From Pseudomonas bananamidigenes (lineage in GTDB: Bacteria > Pseudomonadota > Gammaproteobacteria > Pseudomonadales > Pseudomonadaceae): a stretch of DNA of 64,000 bases. Where the stretch lies: the NCBI RefSeq assembly GCF_001679645.1, contig NZ_LRUN01000029.1, positions 1 through 64,000 of the forward strand, read 5' to 3'. Made by a program: the position numbers and the translations under genes. How positions within the stretch are numbered: the first letter of the stretch is position 1; each line of letters opens with the position of its first letter. The notes under the pieces are model-generated. The model worked only from the letters and a program-made list of their open reading frames with translations, did not search any database and was not told the DNA's origin. Below are positions 41,428 to 50,738 of the stretch, piece by piece.

Positions 41428-43490
41428 TGGCGGACAAGTTCCAGCTCAAGGCGTTGATCACTGGTGTCGACAAGCTGTCGCCGACGCTGTCCGGTATCCG
41501 GAAAAACGTTGCGGGCTTTCGCAAGCAGTTGGAAAGCTCGGGACTGGGCAAGATCAGCTTTCAGGATGTAGTGCAGGGCGGGGCGCTTGCTGCCCCGTTT
41601 GTTGCCGGGGCGAAGGCCGCTATCGATTTTGAATCATCGATGGCCGACGTGAAGAAAGTGGTCAACTTCGACACGCCGCAACAGTTCCAGCAGATGGGCA
41701 AGGATGTGCTCGACCTGTCGGAGAAAATGCCAATGGCAGCGAGCGGCATTGCTGCCATCGTAGCGGCCGGCGGGCAGGCGGGTTTTGCAGCGGGCGAGTT
41801 GAAACAGTTCGCTGAAGACGCCGTGAAGATGGGCATCGCCTTCGACCAGACGGCGGAACAGTCCGGCGACATGATGGCGAAGTGGCGGACGTCCTTTAAG
41901 TTGACCCAGCCCGAAGTAGTCGCCCTGGCCGACAAAATCAACTATCTGAGCAACACCGGTCCATCCTCTGCCGCGCAGATCGCCGACATCGTGACCCGTA
42001 TCGGTCCGCTCGGGAAAATCGCCGGTCTGGCCTCGGGACAAATTGCCGCCATGGGCGCCACGCTCGCCGGCGTCGGTGTGCCCAGCGAAGTCGCGGCCAC
42101 TGGCTTGAAGAACTTCATGCTGGCGCTGACCAAAGGGAAGGCTGCCACCAAAGAACAAACCCAAGCGTTCAAGTCGCTCAGGCTCGATGTCACGAAAGTG
42201 GCTCAGGGTATGCAGAAAGACGCTCAAGGCACCATGCTTGATGTTTTGGAACGAGTGGCCAAGGTCGCACCGGAAAAGCAGGCCGGCTTGTTGACCCAGT
42301 TGTTCGGATCAGAGTCCGTCACAGCGATCGCCCCATTGCTGACCAACCTCGATCTTTTGAAAAAGAGCTTCGGGGACGTCGGGGCTGACGCCAAATACGC
42401 TGGCTCCATGAATAGCGAATACAGCGCACGTGCCGCCACCACCGCGAACGCGATGCAACTGATGCGCAACCGTGTAACGCGACTGGGCATTGAGATCGGC
42501 AATGTGCTTCTGCCGCCGCTCAACGACATCATGACGTTGTTGGGGCCTATCGTTGGACAGATATCCGAATTTGCTGCGGCGAACCCGGGTCTGGTCAAAA
42601 GTGTTCTGGGTGTAGGGATTGCTTTTGGCGCGCTCAAGCTCGCAGTGATGGGTGGCATCTTCGCCCTGAAGCTGTTCGAAACAGTTACCAAGATGTCTGT
42701 CGTCGGGTTGGTGATCCGCGGGCTCGCGCTGGCGGCGGGGCTTCTGATTGGTAACTGGCAGAGGGTTGCTCCGTTCTTTTCCGCATTATGGGGATTGATC
42801 ACGGCAGTTGCGCGTCGTGCGCAGGCGGCTTGGGAGAAATTCACCCAGACCAGCCCCGTCATCGCCAAGAGCCTGATGGGCGCTGCTGCGGGTTTCCTTG
42901 CGATGCGCGTTGCCATGTTGTCGGCAAACGTTGCCGGGAAAATCTTCAGCGTCACCCTGGCCGTTGTCCGAGGGGCGGTGATTGCTGCCACGGTGGCAAC
43001 TCGTATTTTCAACCTGGTGGCGAAGTCCAATCCGTTCGTGCTGATTGCCAGCTTGATCGCTATGGCGGCCGGTGCGCTGATCGCCAACTGGGAACCAGCG
43101 CTGCAATGGTTCAAGGAGGCATGGGACAAGATCAGTGGCTGGGTCAGGTCGATCATGGAAGCGTTTGGCATGGTGGGCGATGGCGGCATAGACGGCGCGG
43201 TGAGCAATGCGACCAATGCAGTCAACAACCTGACCATGCAAGTTGCCCCGGCGCGTGCCGGCAACGGCGACGGGACTCTGTTGCGGCCTCGCCCAGATGG
43301 CGAGCGCTGGTCACCGCAAGGCGACTCACTGGTTCAGAACGCCATGGCCGCGAGCCAGCCCAAGCTTCAGGGGGAGCTGGTGATGCGGTTCGAGAACCAG
43401 CCGCCAGGCCTGCAAGTCGACAAATCACAAACCAATCAGCCTGGATTGAAAATCAAACCTGACGTGGGTACCCGCACTGTGGGTCGATGA
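41427..43490 (+). CDS. Tail tape measure protein
   Basis: A 687-aa tape measure of the TP901 type. The N-terminal third has the conserved domain (FESSMADVKKVVNFDTPQQFQQMGKDVLDLSEKM), the middle is helical with several long hydrophobic segments (about 385-580), and the tail is polar. At the usual 1.5 angstrom per residue it predicts a tail of about 100 nm (inference). The ATG overlaps the chaperone-extension stop. Confidence 0.95.
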   Translation: MADKFQLKALITGVDKLSPTLSGIRKNVAGFRKQLESSGLGKISFQDVVQGGALAAPFVAGAKAAIDFESSMADVKKVVNFDTPQQFQQMGKDVLDLSEKMPMAASGIAAIVAAGGQAGFAAGELKQFAEDAVKMGIAFDQTAEQSGDMMAKWRTSFKLTQPEVVALADKINYLSNTGPSSAAQIADIVTRIGPLGKIAGLASGQIAAMGATLAGVGVPSEVAATGLKNFMLALTKGKAATKEQTQAFKSLRLDVTKVAQGMQKDAQGTMLDVLERVAKVAPEKQAGLLTQLFGSESVTAIAPLLTNLDLLKKSFGDVGADAKYAGSMNSEYSARAATTANAMQLMRNRVTRLGIEIGNVLLPPLNDIMTLLGPIVGQISEFAAANPGLVKSVLGVGIAFGALKLAVMGGIFALKLFETVTKMSVVGLVIRGLALAAGLLIGNWQRVAPFFSALWGLITAVARRAQAAWEKFTQTSPVIAKSLMGAAAGFLAMRVAMLSANVAGKIFSVTLAVVRGAVIAATVATRIFNLVAKSNPFVLIASLIAMAAGALIANWEPALQWFKEAWDKISGWVRSIMEAFGMVGDGGIDGAVSNATNAVNNLTMQVAPARAGNGDGTLLRPRPDGERWSPQGDSLVQNAMAASQPKLQGELVMRFENQPPGLQVDKSQTNQPGLKIKPDVGTRTVGR

Positions 43491-43498
43491 GGTGGTGA

Positions 43499-44758
43499 AT
43501 GGATCAGACGACATGGCGTGACCAGATGCTGCCGGCGTCATTTCGGGGGATCAGATTTTTGATCCCTCAGGCATCGGTGCCGATCGGCATGAAAGTGCAG
43601 TTGCACGAATTTCCGCAACGGGATGAGCCATACGCGGAACAGTTGGGCAAGCAATCACAGGTGCATCGTCTGGTGTGCTGGATCATCGGTGATGACTGTT
43701 TCGAACGGCGTGACAAGTTCATGGAAGCCCTCCAGGCGCCGGGTCCCGGTGAACTGGTTCATCCATGGCTGGGGCGAATGCAGGTCAAAGTCGGCGAGGG
43801 GGAACTGAGCCACGACTTCAAGCGCGGCGGCATGGCCGAGTTCGCGGTGACGTTCTATCCGGACACCCCGCTGAAGTTCCCCACGGCCAAAGTCAACACC
43901 CAGCAGCAGGTGGTCAAGGCTTCGGACAGCCTGCTGGATTCAGCACTCGACCGCTACAAGGCCGCGATGGCCAAGGTGGATCAGGCGCGGCTCGGCCTGG
44001 CTCGGTTGCGCAACAGCCTGTCGGGTGTGTATACGGTGATCCAGCAGCAGTTCTCTACGATTGTTGGCGCCTTCACCAACCTGACCGGCTTCGTCCAGTC
44101 GCTGATGAATGCACCGGACTCGCTGTCGTCGCTGTTCTCCAGCTACTTCAGTGAGTTCTCGGTCGATGACTACTTGGGTGATGACTCAGGTTCAACCTAC
44201 CGCAACACGGTGGCCGCCTCGACGCAGCACGCCGAGGCGGTGGCCAGCGTCAACACGGTCAGCCAGGCCGGCGGGCGAGACTCCGCCGCTGCGTCACAGG
44301 CGACCGCCGATCTGGTGCAGGACGCGCTTTTGGTGCAGGTCGCGTTGATCATCAGTGAAATGCCGATCGCTTCACAGCCAGTTTCACCGGGTGCAACGCC
44401 CGGGGTTGATCAGCAGGCAGTGCAGCCGATCGTAAGGCCAGAGGTTCCTGTGGCTGACGATGTGATCGAGCTGCGGGAAAACCTCAATGAAGCCATCTTC
44501 GAAGCATCGCTGAAGGCTGACCCCGAGCACTACATGGCGCTCAACACCCTGCGTCAAACCATCGTCAAGCACCTGACCGCTGTCGCAGAGTCCGGTGTGC
44601 GCCTGGTCGAAATCACGCCGGCGGAAACTTTGCCGGCGCTGGTACTGGCTTACCGGCGCTTCGGTGATGCCACGCGTGAATCCGAAGTGGTACAGCGCAA
44701 TCGCCTCAGGCACCCAGGGTTCGTCCCGGCGCTGCCGATCAAAATAGCTCAGAGGTAA
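43499..44758 (+). CDS. DNA circularisation / tail protein N (Mu gpN-like)
   Basis: A 419-aa protein with the gpN N-terminal domain (ASFRGIRFLIPQASVPIGMKVQLHEFPQRDEPYAEQLGKQ). Mu gpN is a tail/baseplate protein that was named for DNA circularisation; the baseplate role is the better supported. Confidence 0.92.
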   Translation: MDQTTWRDQMLPASFRGIRFLIPQASVPIGMKVQLHEFPQRDEPYAEQLGKQSQVHRLVCWIIGDDCFERRDKFMEALQAPGPGELVHPWLGRMQVKVGEGELSHDFKRGGMAEFAVTFYPDTPLKFPTAKVNTQQQVVKASDSLLDSALDRYKAAMAKVDQARLGLARLRNSLSGVYTVIQQQFSTIVGAFTNLTGFVQSLMNAPDSLSSLFSSYFSEFSVDDYLGDDSGSTYRNTVAASTQHAEAVASVNTVSQAGGRDSAAASQATADLVQDALLVQVALIISEMPIASQPVSPGATPGVDQQAVQPIVRPEVPVADDVIELRENLNEAIFEASLKADPEHYMALNTLRQTIVKHLTAVAESGVRLVEITPAETLPALVLAYRRFGDATRESEVVQRNRLRHPGFVPALPIKIAQR

Positions 44759-44761
44759 CCC

Positions 44762-45874
44762 ATGGAAGATATCAATGCTGTCGGCCTCACGGTTGACGGC
44801 CTGGATTACTCCGGCTGGAAATCCGTGGAGATCACCGCCGGCCTCGAGGATCAGGCCCGGTCTTTCAATCTCAGCATCACCTGGAAGTGGCCCGGGCAGC
44901 TCCAGCCGTTGCCGATCAAGCAGGGGGCGAAATGTCAGGTGCGGATCGGTGACGACTTGGTGCTGACTGGCTGGGTGTTCGCCACGCCGATCAGCTACGA
45001 CGACAAGCAGATCACCACCAGCATCAGCGGCCGTTCGCTGACCGCTGACCTGGTGGACTGCGCGGCGATCAACAAACCGGGGCAGTGGAACAACCAGAGC
45101 GTGCTGGCCATTGTCAGCGCGCTGGCCCGTCCGTATGGGATCAAAGTGCGCAGCCAGATCCCGGAGAGCGCCAAGCTGTCGGATCACACCATTGAGCCGG
45201 GTGAGACGGCGTTTGAATCTATCGACCGATTGCTGACGCTGTTCCGTGTTTTCTCCACTGACGATGCAAAAGGCATGGCGGTGCTCGCCAAGCCCGGGAG
45301 CGAGGTGCGTGCTTTTGATGTGCTGGAGGTGGGCAAGAACATCCTGACCGGTGACGCGCCGCTGGATTTTTCGGCGGTGTTTTCCGAATACCGAGTGCTT
45401 GGCCAAAAGAGTGGAACCGATGAAGAGTTCGGTGAACAAGCGGCTGAAGTCTCGGCGGTGGTGACTGATCCACGCATGGCGCGCAAGCGGGTGATGATCA
45501 TCCAAGAGTCTGGCCAGATGACCAACGAACTGGCCCAGGCCCGGGCGAACTGGGAGCGGGGCAGTCGGATGGGCAAGGCGCTCACGACCACCTACACCGT
45601 GCAAGGTTGGCGGCAGTCGAACGGGGCGCTGTGGCGGCATAACTCGCTGGTGCGGGTCATTGATCCCGTGATCGGGTTCGACCGCGTGATGCTCATTGCT
45701 CGGGTGACTTACACCCTGTCCGAGTCCGGGATGATCACACGAATGGAGATAGGCCCTCCGGATGGTTTCGAACCTGAGCCGCACGACCCGCACAAAAACC
45801 GCAAGCTCAAGAAAGGCGGCAAGGGCGACAACTTCGAATACCTCATACCCGCAGATTACGAGCCTAAAAAATGA
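44762..45874 (+). CDS. Baseplate hub protein (Mu gpP-like)
   Basis: A 370-aa hub protein. NAVGLTVDGLDYSGWKSVEITAGLE begins the domain, and VNG...GRSLTADLVDCAA and the basic lysine-rich C terminus (HKNRKLKKGGKGD) fit Mu gpP (gp44). It forms the trimeric centre of the baseplate. The next gene overlaps by ATGA. Confidence 0.92.
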   Translation: MEDINAVGLTVDGLDYSGWKSVEITAGLEDQARSFNLSITWKWPGQLQPLPIKQGAKCQVRIGDDLVLTGWVFATPISYDDKQITTSISGRSLTADLVDCAAINKPGQWNNQSVLAIVSALARPYGIKVRSQIPESAKLSDHTIEPGETAFESIDRLLTLFRVFSTDDAKGMAVLAKPGSEVRAFDVLEVGKNILTGDAPLDFSAVFSEYRVLGQKSGTDEEFGEQAAEVSAVVTDPRMARKRVMIIQESGQMTNELAQARANWERGSRMGKALTTTYTVQGWRQSNGALWRHNSLVRVIDPVIGFDRVMLIARVTYTLSESGMITRMEIGPPDGFEPEPHDPHKNRKLKKGGKGDNFEYLIPADYEPKK

Positions 45875-46377
45875 GCCTGAAAAACATGTTGGCGCGCGGC
45901 ACCGTGGTGCTCGCCGCTGCTGGCCGGATGATGCAGACCCTGCAAGTGAGACTGACGGCCGGGGAATTGAAGGACAGCGTCGAGCATTTCGAGGCATACG
46001 GGTTCACCAGTCATCCCAAGGCCGGCGCCGAAGTGCTGACCATGTTCCTCAACGGCGACCGTTCTCACGCCGTTGTGGTGGTTGCATCGGATCGTCGGTA
46101 CCGGATCAAGGAACTGAAGGAAGGTGAGGTGGCCATCTACACCGATGAAGGCGACCGGATCCACTTCAAGCGCGGTCGGATCATCGATATCGAAACCGAT
46201 ACGCTGAACATCAAGGCCACCACCGCCGTGAACTTCGACACGCCGTCGATAACCCAGACCGGCCGAATTGTCTCGCAAGGTGACCAGGTGGCGTCCGGAG
46301 TAAGCCAGGTCGAACACGTCCACACCAAAGTCCAGGCCGGCAACGGCAACAGCGGGCCTCCCGCAGCGGGGGGCTGA
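45871..46377 (+). CDS. Baseplate spike protein V (Mu gp45-like)
   Basis: A 168-aa protein with an OB-type start and a C-terminal repeat ending EHVHTKVQAG. The H-x-H in that tip is the iron-binding pattern of Mu/P2 membrane-piercing spikes. It should be the tip that punctures the outer membrane. Confidence 0.92.
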   Translation: MSLKNMLARGTVVLAAAGRMMQTLQVRLTAGELKDSVEHFEAYGFTSHPKAGAEVLTMFLNGDRSHAVVVVASDRRYRIKELKEGEVAIYTDEGDRIHFKRGRIIDIETDTLNIKATTAVNFDTPSITQTGRIVSQGDQVASGVSQVEHVHTKVQAGNGNSGPPAAGG

Positions 46378-46775
46378 TGAACTTATCGGACGATCGCGAA
46401 GCCGCCCTGACGCGGGCGGTACTCATCAGCTTGTTCACCTGGCGCCGTGGCTTCGAGGATGACCCTTTAGACGATGAAGAACGGTACGGCTGGTGGGGCG
46501 ACAGCTATCCAGCCATCGCAGACGACCGTATTGGCTCGCGGCTTTGGCTGTTGCGCCGCGTGAAACTGACCGACGCCACCCAACGGGATGCGGAGTTTTA
46601 CGCCGATGAAGCGCTACGTTGGCTACTGGATGACGGCGAAGTGATCCGGATCGAGGTCAGCAGTGAAAAGCGCGACATCAACCGGTTGAATCTCATTGTC
46701 GTACTGACCGTCCCGAGTGGCGCCCGGTTGGAAATCAAACCTCTCTCTTCCTGGCAGGTGATCTATGCCGTTTGA
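46377..46775 (+). CDS. Baseplate wedge protein (Mu gp46-like, GpW/gp25 type)
   Basis: A 132-aa protein (GP46 family) with SLFTWRRGFEDDPLDDEERYGWWGDSYP near residues 18-45 and a strand-rich C-terminal half. It is a wedge component. Confidence 0.92.
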   Translation: MNLSDDREAALTRAVLISLFTWRRGFEDDPLDDEERYGWWGDSYPAIADDRIGSRLWLLRRVKLTDATQRDAEFYADEALRWLLDDGEVIRIEVSSEKRDINRLNLIVVLTVPSGARLEIKPLSSWQVIYAV

Positions 46776-47802
46776 AACTCCGTCGTTACCGGTGCTGATC
46801 AATCGGACCCAGGCTGATCTGGCCAGTGACTCGCTCAGGCGATCCGATGCGCAGGTGCTTTCACGTGCGCTCAGTGGTGCAGCCTACGGATTATATGGCT
46901 ACCTCAACTGGCTGGCAGACCAGATCCTGCCCGACAAGGCTGATGAAGAAACGCTGGAGCGCATTGCAGCACTGCGCTTGAACCAGCCACGCAATGCAGC
47001 CCAGCCTGCTGAGGGCAGTGTGATCTTCAGCGCTGCAGCGGGTGCCGTTCTGGATGTTGATGTGGTTCTTCAAGCCGGTGACGGGCGCATGTACCGAGTA
47101 ACCACTGGCGTTACCACCGCCGCCGGCACCAACACCACGACAATTGAAGCTGTCGATGCTGGCGCGCTGGGGAATGCTGACGCGGGGCTGGCCTTGACGT
47201 TAGTGCAGCCAGTACCGGGAATAACCAATGCCTTCACCGTAATTGCCCCAGGACTTGCTGGTGGCATTGCGAAGGAGAGTGTCGAGTCGCTCCGAGCGCG
47301 AGTGATTCGCTCTTATCGGGTCATTCCTCATGGTGGGTCAGCCGACGATTACGAGACCTGGGCGCTGGAGTTCCCCGGCGTCACACGTGCTTGGTGTCGT
47401 GGTGGTTACATGGGGCCCGGCACCGTGGGTTTGTTCGTGATGCGTGATAACGATCCAGAGCCGGTACCGAACCCCACGCAGTTGCTGGAGATAAAGAGCT
47501 ATATCGAGCCGCTTCGGCCTGTAACCGCCGAGCTATATGTGCTTGCCCCCACAGAGAAGTCGGTGCACTACAGCATTCACCCGGTACCCGACACAAGCGC
47601 GGTACGCGCCGCGATCGCTGCCAGCCTGATCGACCTGCACGAACGCGAGGCTGGGCTGGGCGACAAGCTGCTGATCAGCCACATCCGTGAAGCCATCAGT
47701 GGAGCCGCTGGTGAAACCGATCACTCTCTGACTGTGCCCGCTGCGGATGTCATCGCCGCATCCAATGAGTTGCTGACCTTCGGAGGTATCACATGGCTGT
47801 AG
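46765..47802 (+). CDS. Baseplate protein J (Mu gp47-like)
   Basis: A 345-aa baseplate J family protein. The N terminus FETPSLPVLINRTQADLA and the central GGIAKESVESLRARVIRSYRVIPHGGSADDYETWAL are family signatures. It forms the baseplate periphery to which fibres attach. It overlaps both neighbours by about 10 bp. Confidence 0.95.
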   Translation: MPFETPSLPVLINRTQADLASDSLRRSDAQVLSRALSGAAYGLYGYLNWLADQILPDKADEETLERIAALRLNQPRNAAQPAEGSVIFSAAAGAVLDVDVVLQAGDGRMYRVTTGVTTAAGTNTTTIEAVDAGALGNADAGLALTLVQPVPGITNAFTVIAPGLAGGIAKESVESLRARVIRSYRVIPHGGSADDYETWALEFPGVTRAWCRGGYMGPGTVGLFVMRDNDPEPVPNPTQLLEIKSYIEPLRPVTAELYVLAPTEKSVHYSIHPVPDTSAVRAAIAASLIDLHEREAGLGDKLLISHIREAISGAAGETDHSLTVPAADVIAASNELLTFGGITWL

Positions 47803-48392
47803 CGCGAACCGCAGATCAGTACCGCCGTCAATTGCGCGGACTTCTGCCCTCAGGGCCAGCTTGGGACCCGCAACTGGTACCGGAGATTGACCTGGTGCTG
47901 ACCGGCGTGGCCGTCGAGTTCTCGCGGCTGGATGCCCGGGCTGGCGACTTGCTGAACGAGATGGACCCGTCCGGCGTCAGTGAGCTGGTACCGGACTGGG
48001 AGTCGGTTATGAACCTGCCGGATCCGTGCCTTGGTCCCAACCCTGCATTCGAGGATCGTCGTCTTGCGGTTCGCCGGCGGTTGGTCGAAGTCGGAGGGCA
48101 AAGCAGGGCCTACTTCATCGAGATTGCTGTGAGCCAGGGTTACCCCGGAGCAACCATCACCGAGCATCGAGCGCCCCGTATGGGGCGTTCTCGTTTTGGG
48201 GCGGCGCACTTCGGGACCTGGCACGCGCAGTTTATGTGGACGCTCAACACGGGCGGCCGGCAGCGGCAGGGCAGACGATTCGGCGTCAGCTACTGGGGAG
48301 AGCGCTTCGGTGCGAACCCGGGTGATCCGCTCGAATGTTCAATACGGCGCCCGGCGCCGGCGCACACCGTAGTGCACATCAATTACGACTGA
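47793..48392 (+). CDS. YmfQ/DUF2313 tail protein (Mu gp48-like)
   Basis: A 199-aa protein with the DUF2313 pattern (YRRQLRGLLPSGPAWDPQ at the start and DWESVMNLPDPCLGPNP). It is the wedge/tip protein that comes before the tail fibre. Confidence 0.92.
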   Translation: MAVARTADQYRRQLRGLLPSGPAWDPQLVPEIDLVLTGVAVEFSRLDARAGDLLNEMDPSGVSELVPDWESVMNLPDPCLGPNPAFEDRRLAVRRRLVEVGGQSRAYFIEIAVSQGYPGATITEHRAPRMGRSRFGAAHFGTWHAQFMWTLNTGGRQRQGRRFGVSYWGERFGANPGDPLECSIRRPAPAHTVVHINYD

Positions 48393-48403
48393 GAGGTAAG
48401 AGC

Positions 48404-49363
48404 GTGGATTATCCGAAAAGTGTGCCCAGCGTGGGATTGGTGGACGGCAAGTTTGTCGACGAGAACCCGTTGACCGGGACGCCAGGGTCTTTGATCCCAT
48501 CTGCTTGGGGGAACTCGGTTACAGATGAAGTCCTCAACGTCATTCAGGCTGCCGGGCTGGCACCGGCTGAAGCGGATCTGACCCAGCTGTTGCAGGCAAT
48601 ACGAGTCATCGGCCAGTTAGGCTCCGGTGGTTATGGAGCTGACACGGGTGTGGCAAACGCTTATCTGGTCGCCTATACGCCCGCCGTTGTGGCAGTCGAT
48701 GAAAAGCTGGTGCTCCGGTTCAAAGCGAAAACCGCAAACACTGGCGCCAGTACCTTTGCGCCCAACGGATTGGCGCCCGGTCCTTTGCTCGGGCCGTCTC
48801 ATCTTCCGCTTCAGGGCGGAGAGATCGTTGCAAATGGGCTGTGCACCGTCAGGTACTCGGTCGCTCTGGCCGCGTGGATCCTTGTTTCATCCTCGGGTGG
48901 CGGTTTGCAGGTGTCCAACGGGACCAAGAGTCACCACGCTGTTGCGTTGGGTCAGACCGCTACCGAGTCGGCGGCAGGTGTTACGCAGTTTGCCAGTCCG
49001 GCCGAAATTCTCGCCGGGGCGATTTCAGACAAGGCTGTTTCTCCGCTCGGATTATTGGTGACCTTTATTGGCGCCGGCGGCGCGGCGAATAACGATTACA
49101 TCAAGATCCCTTTCCGGGACAAGTCAAGTGGCGTGCGCCGTGAGTTGATCATTCAATGGATCCGTACAACGACGTTGGGGTCGCAAGGTGCTCCGTCGAA
49201 CTTTCCGATCGCCTTTCCTAATGCCTGCTGTGGTGTTTGGGCCTCATCAGCAAATGGTGCGAGTCCTACAACAATTGCTGCAGGCAACCCGACAACCACA
49301 ACATTCTTAAGTTGGGCGGGAACTATACCGTGCGCCTTCGGTGCAATTGCGATCGGCTATTGA
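48404..49363 (+). CDS. Tail fibre protein
   Basis: A 319-aa fibre starting at GTG 48404 after GAGAGGTAAG. The N-terminal part (YPKSVPSVGLVDGKFVDENP) is the baseplate-joining region; the C-terminal domain (LIIQWIRT...NFPIAFPNACCGVWAS...) is gp53-like and probably binds the receptor. It is short for a fibre and should determine host range. Confidence 0.9.
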   Translation: MDYPKSVPSVGLVDGKFVDENPLTGTPGSLIPSAWGNSVTDEVLNVIQAAGLAPAEADLTQLLQAIRVIGQLGSGGYGADTGVANAYLVAYTPAVVAVDEKLVLRFKAKTANTGASTFAPNGLAPGPLLGPSHLPLQGGEIVANGLCTVRYSVALAAWILVSSSGGGLQVSNGTKSHHAVALGQTATESAAGVTQFASPAEILAGAISDKAVSPLGLLVTFIGAGGAANNDYIKIPFRDKSSGVRRELIIQWIRTTTLGSQGAPSNFPIAFPNACCGVWASSANGASPTTIAAGNPTTTTFLSWAGTIPCAFGAIAIGY

Positions 49364-49372
49364 GGGTTGAAA

Positions 49373-49747
49373 ATGTATTACAGCGCCATGAAAAACAGTT
49401 GGTACGACGACCCCGCAAACTATCCAGACTTCCCGTCTGATGCCGTGGAACTGAGTGCCGCACAATACGATGAGTTTGTGCGTTTTCGCCCAGTTGATAA
49501 GCAGATAGTGCCCGGTCCTGATGGTTTGCCAATGATCGTGGAGATCCCGGTTCCGAGCCAGCGAGAACAGATCGAGGCGAAGCGGTTGCAAGCATATGCC
49601 GATCCCATTACAGGGTCAGATCGGTTCTTCTCGGAGGCTGCTCGACTTCAAATGATGGGGGCTGCAGAGAGCGAGATTCAGGTAGCCAGGCAGACAGGTC
49701 TGAATCGGTACGCCGAGATACAGGCCAGCTTCCCTTGGCCAGAGTAA
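49373..49747 (+). CDS. Tail fibre assembly protein
   Basis: A 124-aa chaperone for the fibre. NSWYDDPANYPDFPSDAVELSAAQYDEF and the middle IVPGPDGLPM are the conserved parts. It is needed for fibre folding. GAGGG precedes the ATG. Confidence 0.88.
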   Translation: MYYSAMKNSWYDDPANYPDFPSDAVELSAAQYDEFVRFRPVDKQIVPGPDGLPMIVEIPVPSQREQIEAKRLQAYADPITGSDRFFSEAARLQMMGAAESEIQVARQTGLNRYAEIQASFPWPE

Positions 49748-49768
49748 CCATCAAATCAATTAACCCAT

Positions 49769-49791
49769 AGCCCGCCAAGTGCGGGCTTTTT
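49769..49791 (+). terminator. Hairpin after fibre assembly gene
   Basis: 7-bp stem AGCCCGC / GCGGGCT and TTTTT, separating fibre and lysis genes. Confidence 0.75.
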
Positions 49792-49809
49792 GTTGTCAGG
49801 AGAATCGTA

Positions 49810-50235
49810 ATGACTGCAACGGAAAAAGAGCGCGACATTCTTGCGCGCACGCTGTGGGGCGAGGCTCGCGGTGAGGGCGCGGACGGTCAAGTGGCCGTGG
49901 CGTGGACGATCCGCAACCGCGTGAACGATGGCAAGACCAATTCATGGTGGGGGGAAGGTTACGCCGGCGTCTGCCAGAAGCCCTATCAGTTCAGTTGCTG
50001 GAACAAAAACGATCCGAACTTCCCGTACCTCAGCGGTGCTAAGCCGATCTCAAGCCGCGAGCTTGCTCAAGCACGGAAGGCCGCTGACCAGGTGATTGAT
50101 GGCAAGGTTTCGGATCCCACTGGCGGCGCCACGCACTATTACGCCACCAGCATGAAACTTCCACCGGCTTGGGCCGCGAAGGCGAAACAGACCTGCAAGC
50201 TGGGCGGCCACGTCTTCTTCAAGGATGTGCCGTAA
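49810..50235 (+). CDS. SleB-type cell wall hydrolase (endolysin)
   Basis: A 141-aa hydrolase with the SleB fold: LARTLWGEARGEGADGQVAVAWTIRNRV (catalytic Glu18) and PYQFSCWN. It should cut peptidoglycan during lysis. No signal peptide, so it depends on the holin. AGGAGAATCGTA precedes the ATG. Confidence 0.9.
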   Translation: MTATEKERDILARTLWGEARGEGADGQVAVAWTIRNRVNDGKTNSWWGEGYAGVCQKPYQFSCWNKNDPNFPYLSGAKPISSRELAQARKAADQVIDGKVSDPTGGATHYYATSMKLPPAWAAKAKQTCKLGGHVFFKDVP

Positions 50236-50738
50236 TGCCTGGGCTGTGGAGAGCGGCGGGTGTTCTGGCGTTGGTGCTGATCGGCGCCGCCTGCGCCTGG
50301 CAGTTCCAGGACTGGCGCTACGGTAAGCAGTTGGCGGAACAGGCCCGGTTACACACCGAAGCCCTCAATCAGCTGACCCAGGCGGCGGCCACTGCGCAGC
50401 AGGCCGAACAGGACAAGCGGCTGGCGCTCGAGCAGCAGCTGGCCGCCAGTGACAAAACCCACTCCGAGAAAATGACCAATGCTCAAAAAGAACAGGCTCT
50501 TCTACGCGATCGCCTTGCCACTTCTGATCTGCGGCTGTCAGTCCTCCTCGATGCGGGTTCAGCCGGTGGCTGTTCAGTGCCTGCCACCGCCGGCGCCGGC
50601 GGCGTGGTTCATGGCCCCGTACGAGCCGAACTTGACCCGGCGCATGCTCAACGAATTGTCGCCATCACCGACGAAGGTGACCGGGGATTGATTGCACTCC
50701 AGGCCTGCCAGGCGTACGTGCGAGAAATCACGCGCTGA
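50235..50738 (+). CDS. i-Spanin Rz
   Basis: A 167-aa inner-membrane spanin: N-terminal anchor (AAGVLALVLIGAACAWQF) and a long coiled coil (about 30-95) with QAEQDKRLALEQQLAASDKTHSEKMTNAQ. The Rz1 gene is nested within it in the +1 frame. The ATG overlaps the endolysin stop (TAATG). Its 3' end overlaps the convergent SRAP gene by 11 bp. Confidence 0.9.
   Translation: MPGLWRAAGVLALVLIGAACAWQFQDWRYGKQLAEQARLHTEALNQLTQAAATAQQAEQDKRLALEQQLAASDKTHSEKMTNAQKEQALLRDRLATSDLRLSVLLDAGSAGGCSVPATAGAGGVVHGPVRAELDPAHAQRIVAITDEGDRGLIALQACQAYVREITR
50479..50691 (+). CDS. o-Spanin Rz1 lipoprotein (nested in Rz)
   Basis: A 70-aa lipoprotein frame entirely inside Rz. It has a signal sequence with lipobox LICG-C (Cys near residue 20) and a proline-rich mature part (CLPPPAPAAWF). 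Rz1 binds Rz across the periplasm and fuses the membranes. Confidence 0.85.
   Translation: MLKKNRLFYAIALPLLICGCQSSSMRVQPVAVQCLPPPAPAAWFMAPYEPNLTRRMLNELSPSPTKVTGD

Noticed and set aside
44384..45997. 537-aa minus-strand frame
   Set aside because: Antisense to the baseplate genes gpN and gpP, which have clear families, ribosome sites and overlaps.
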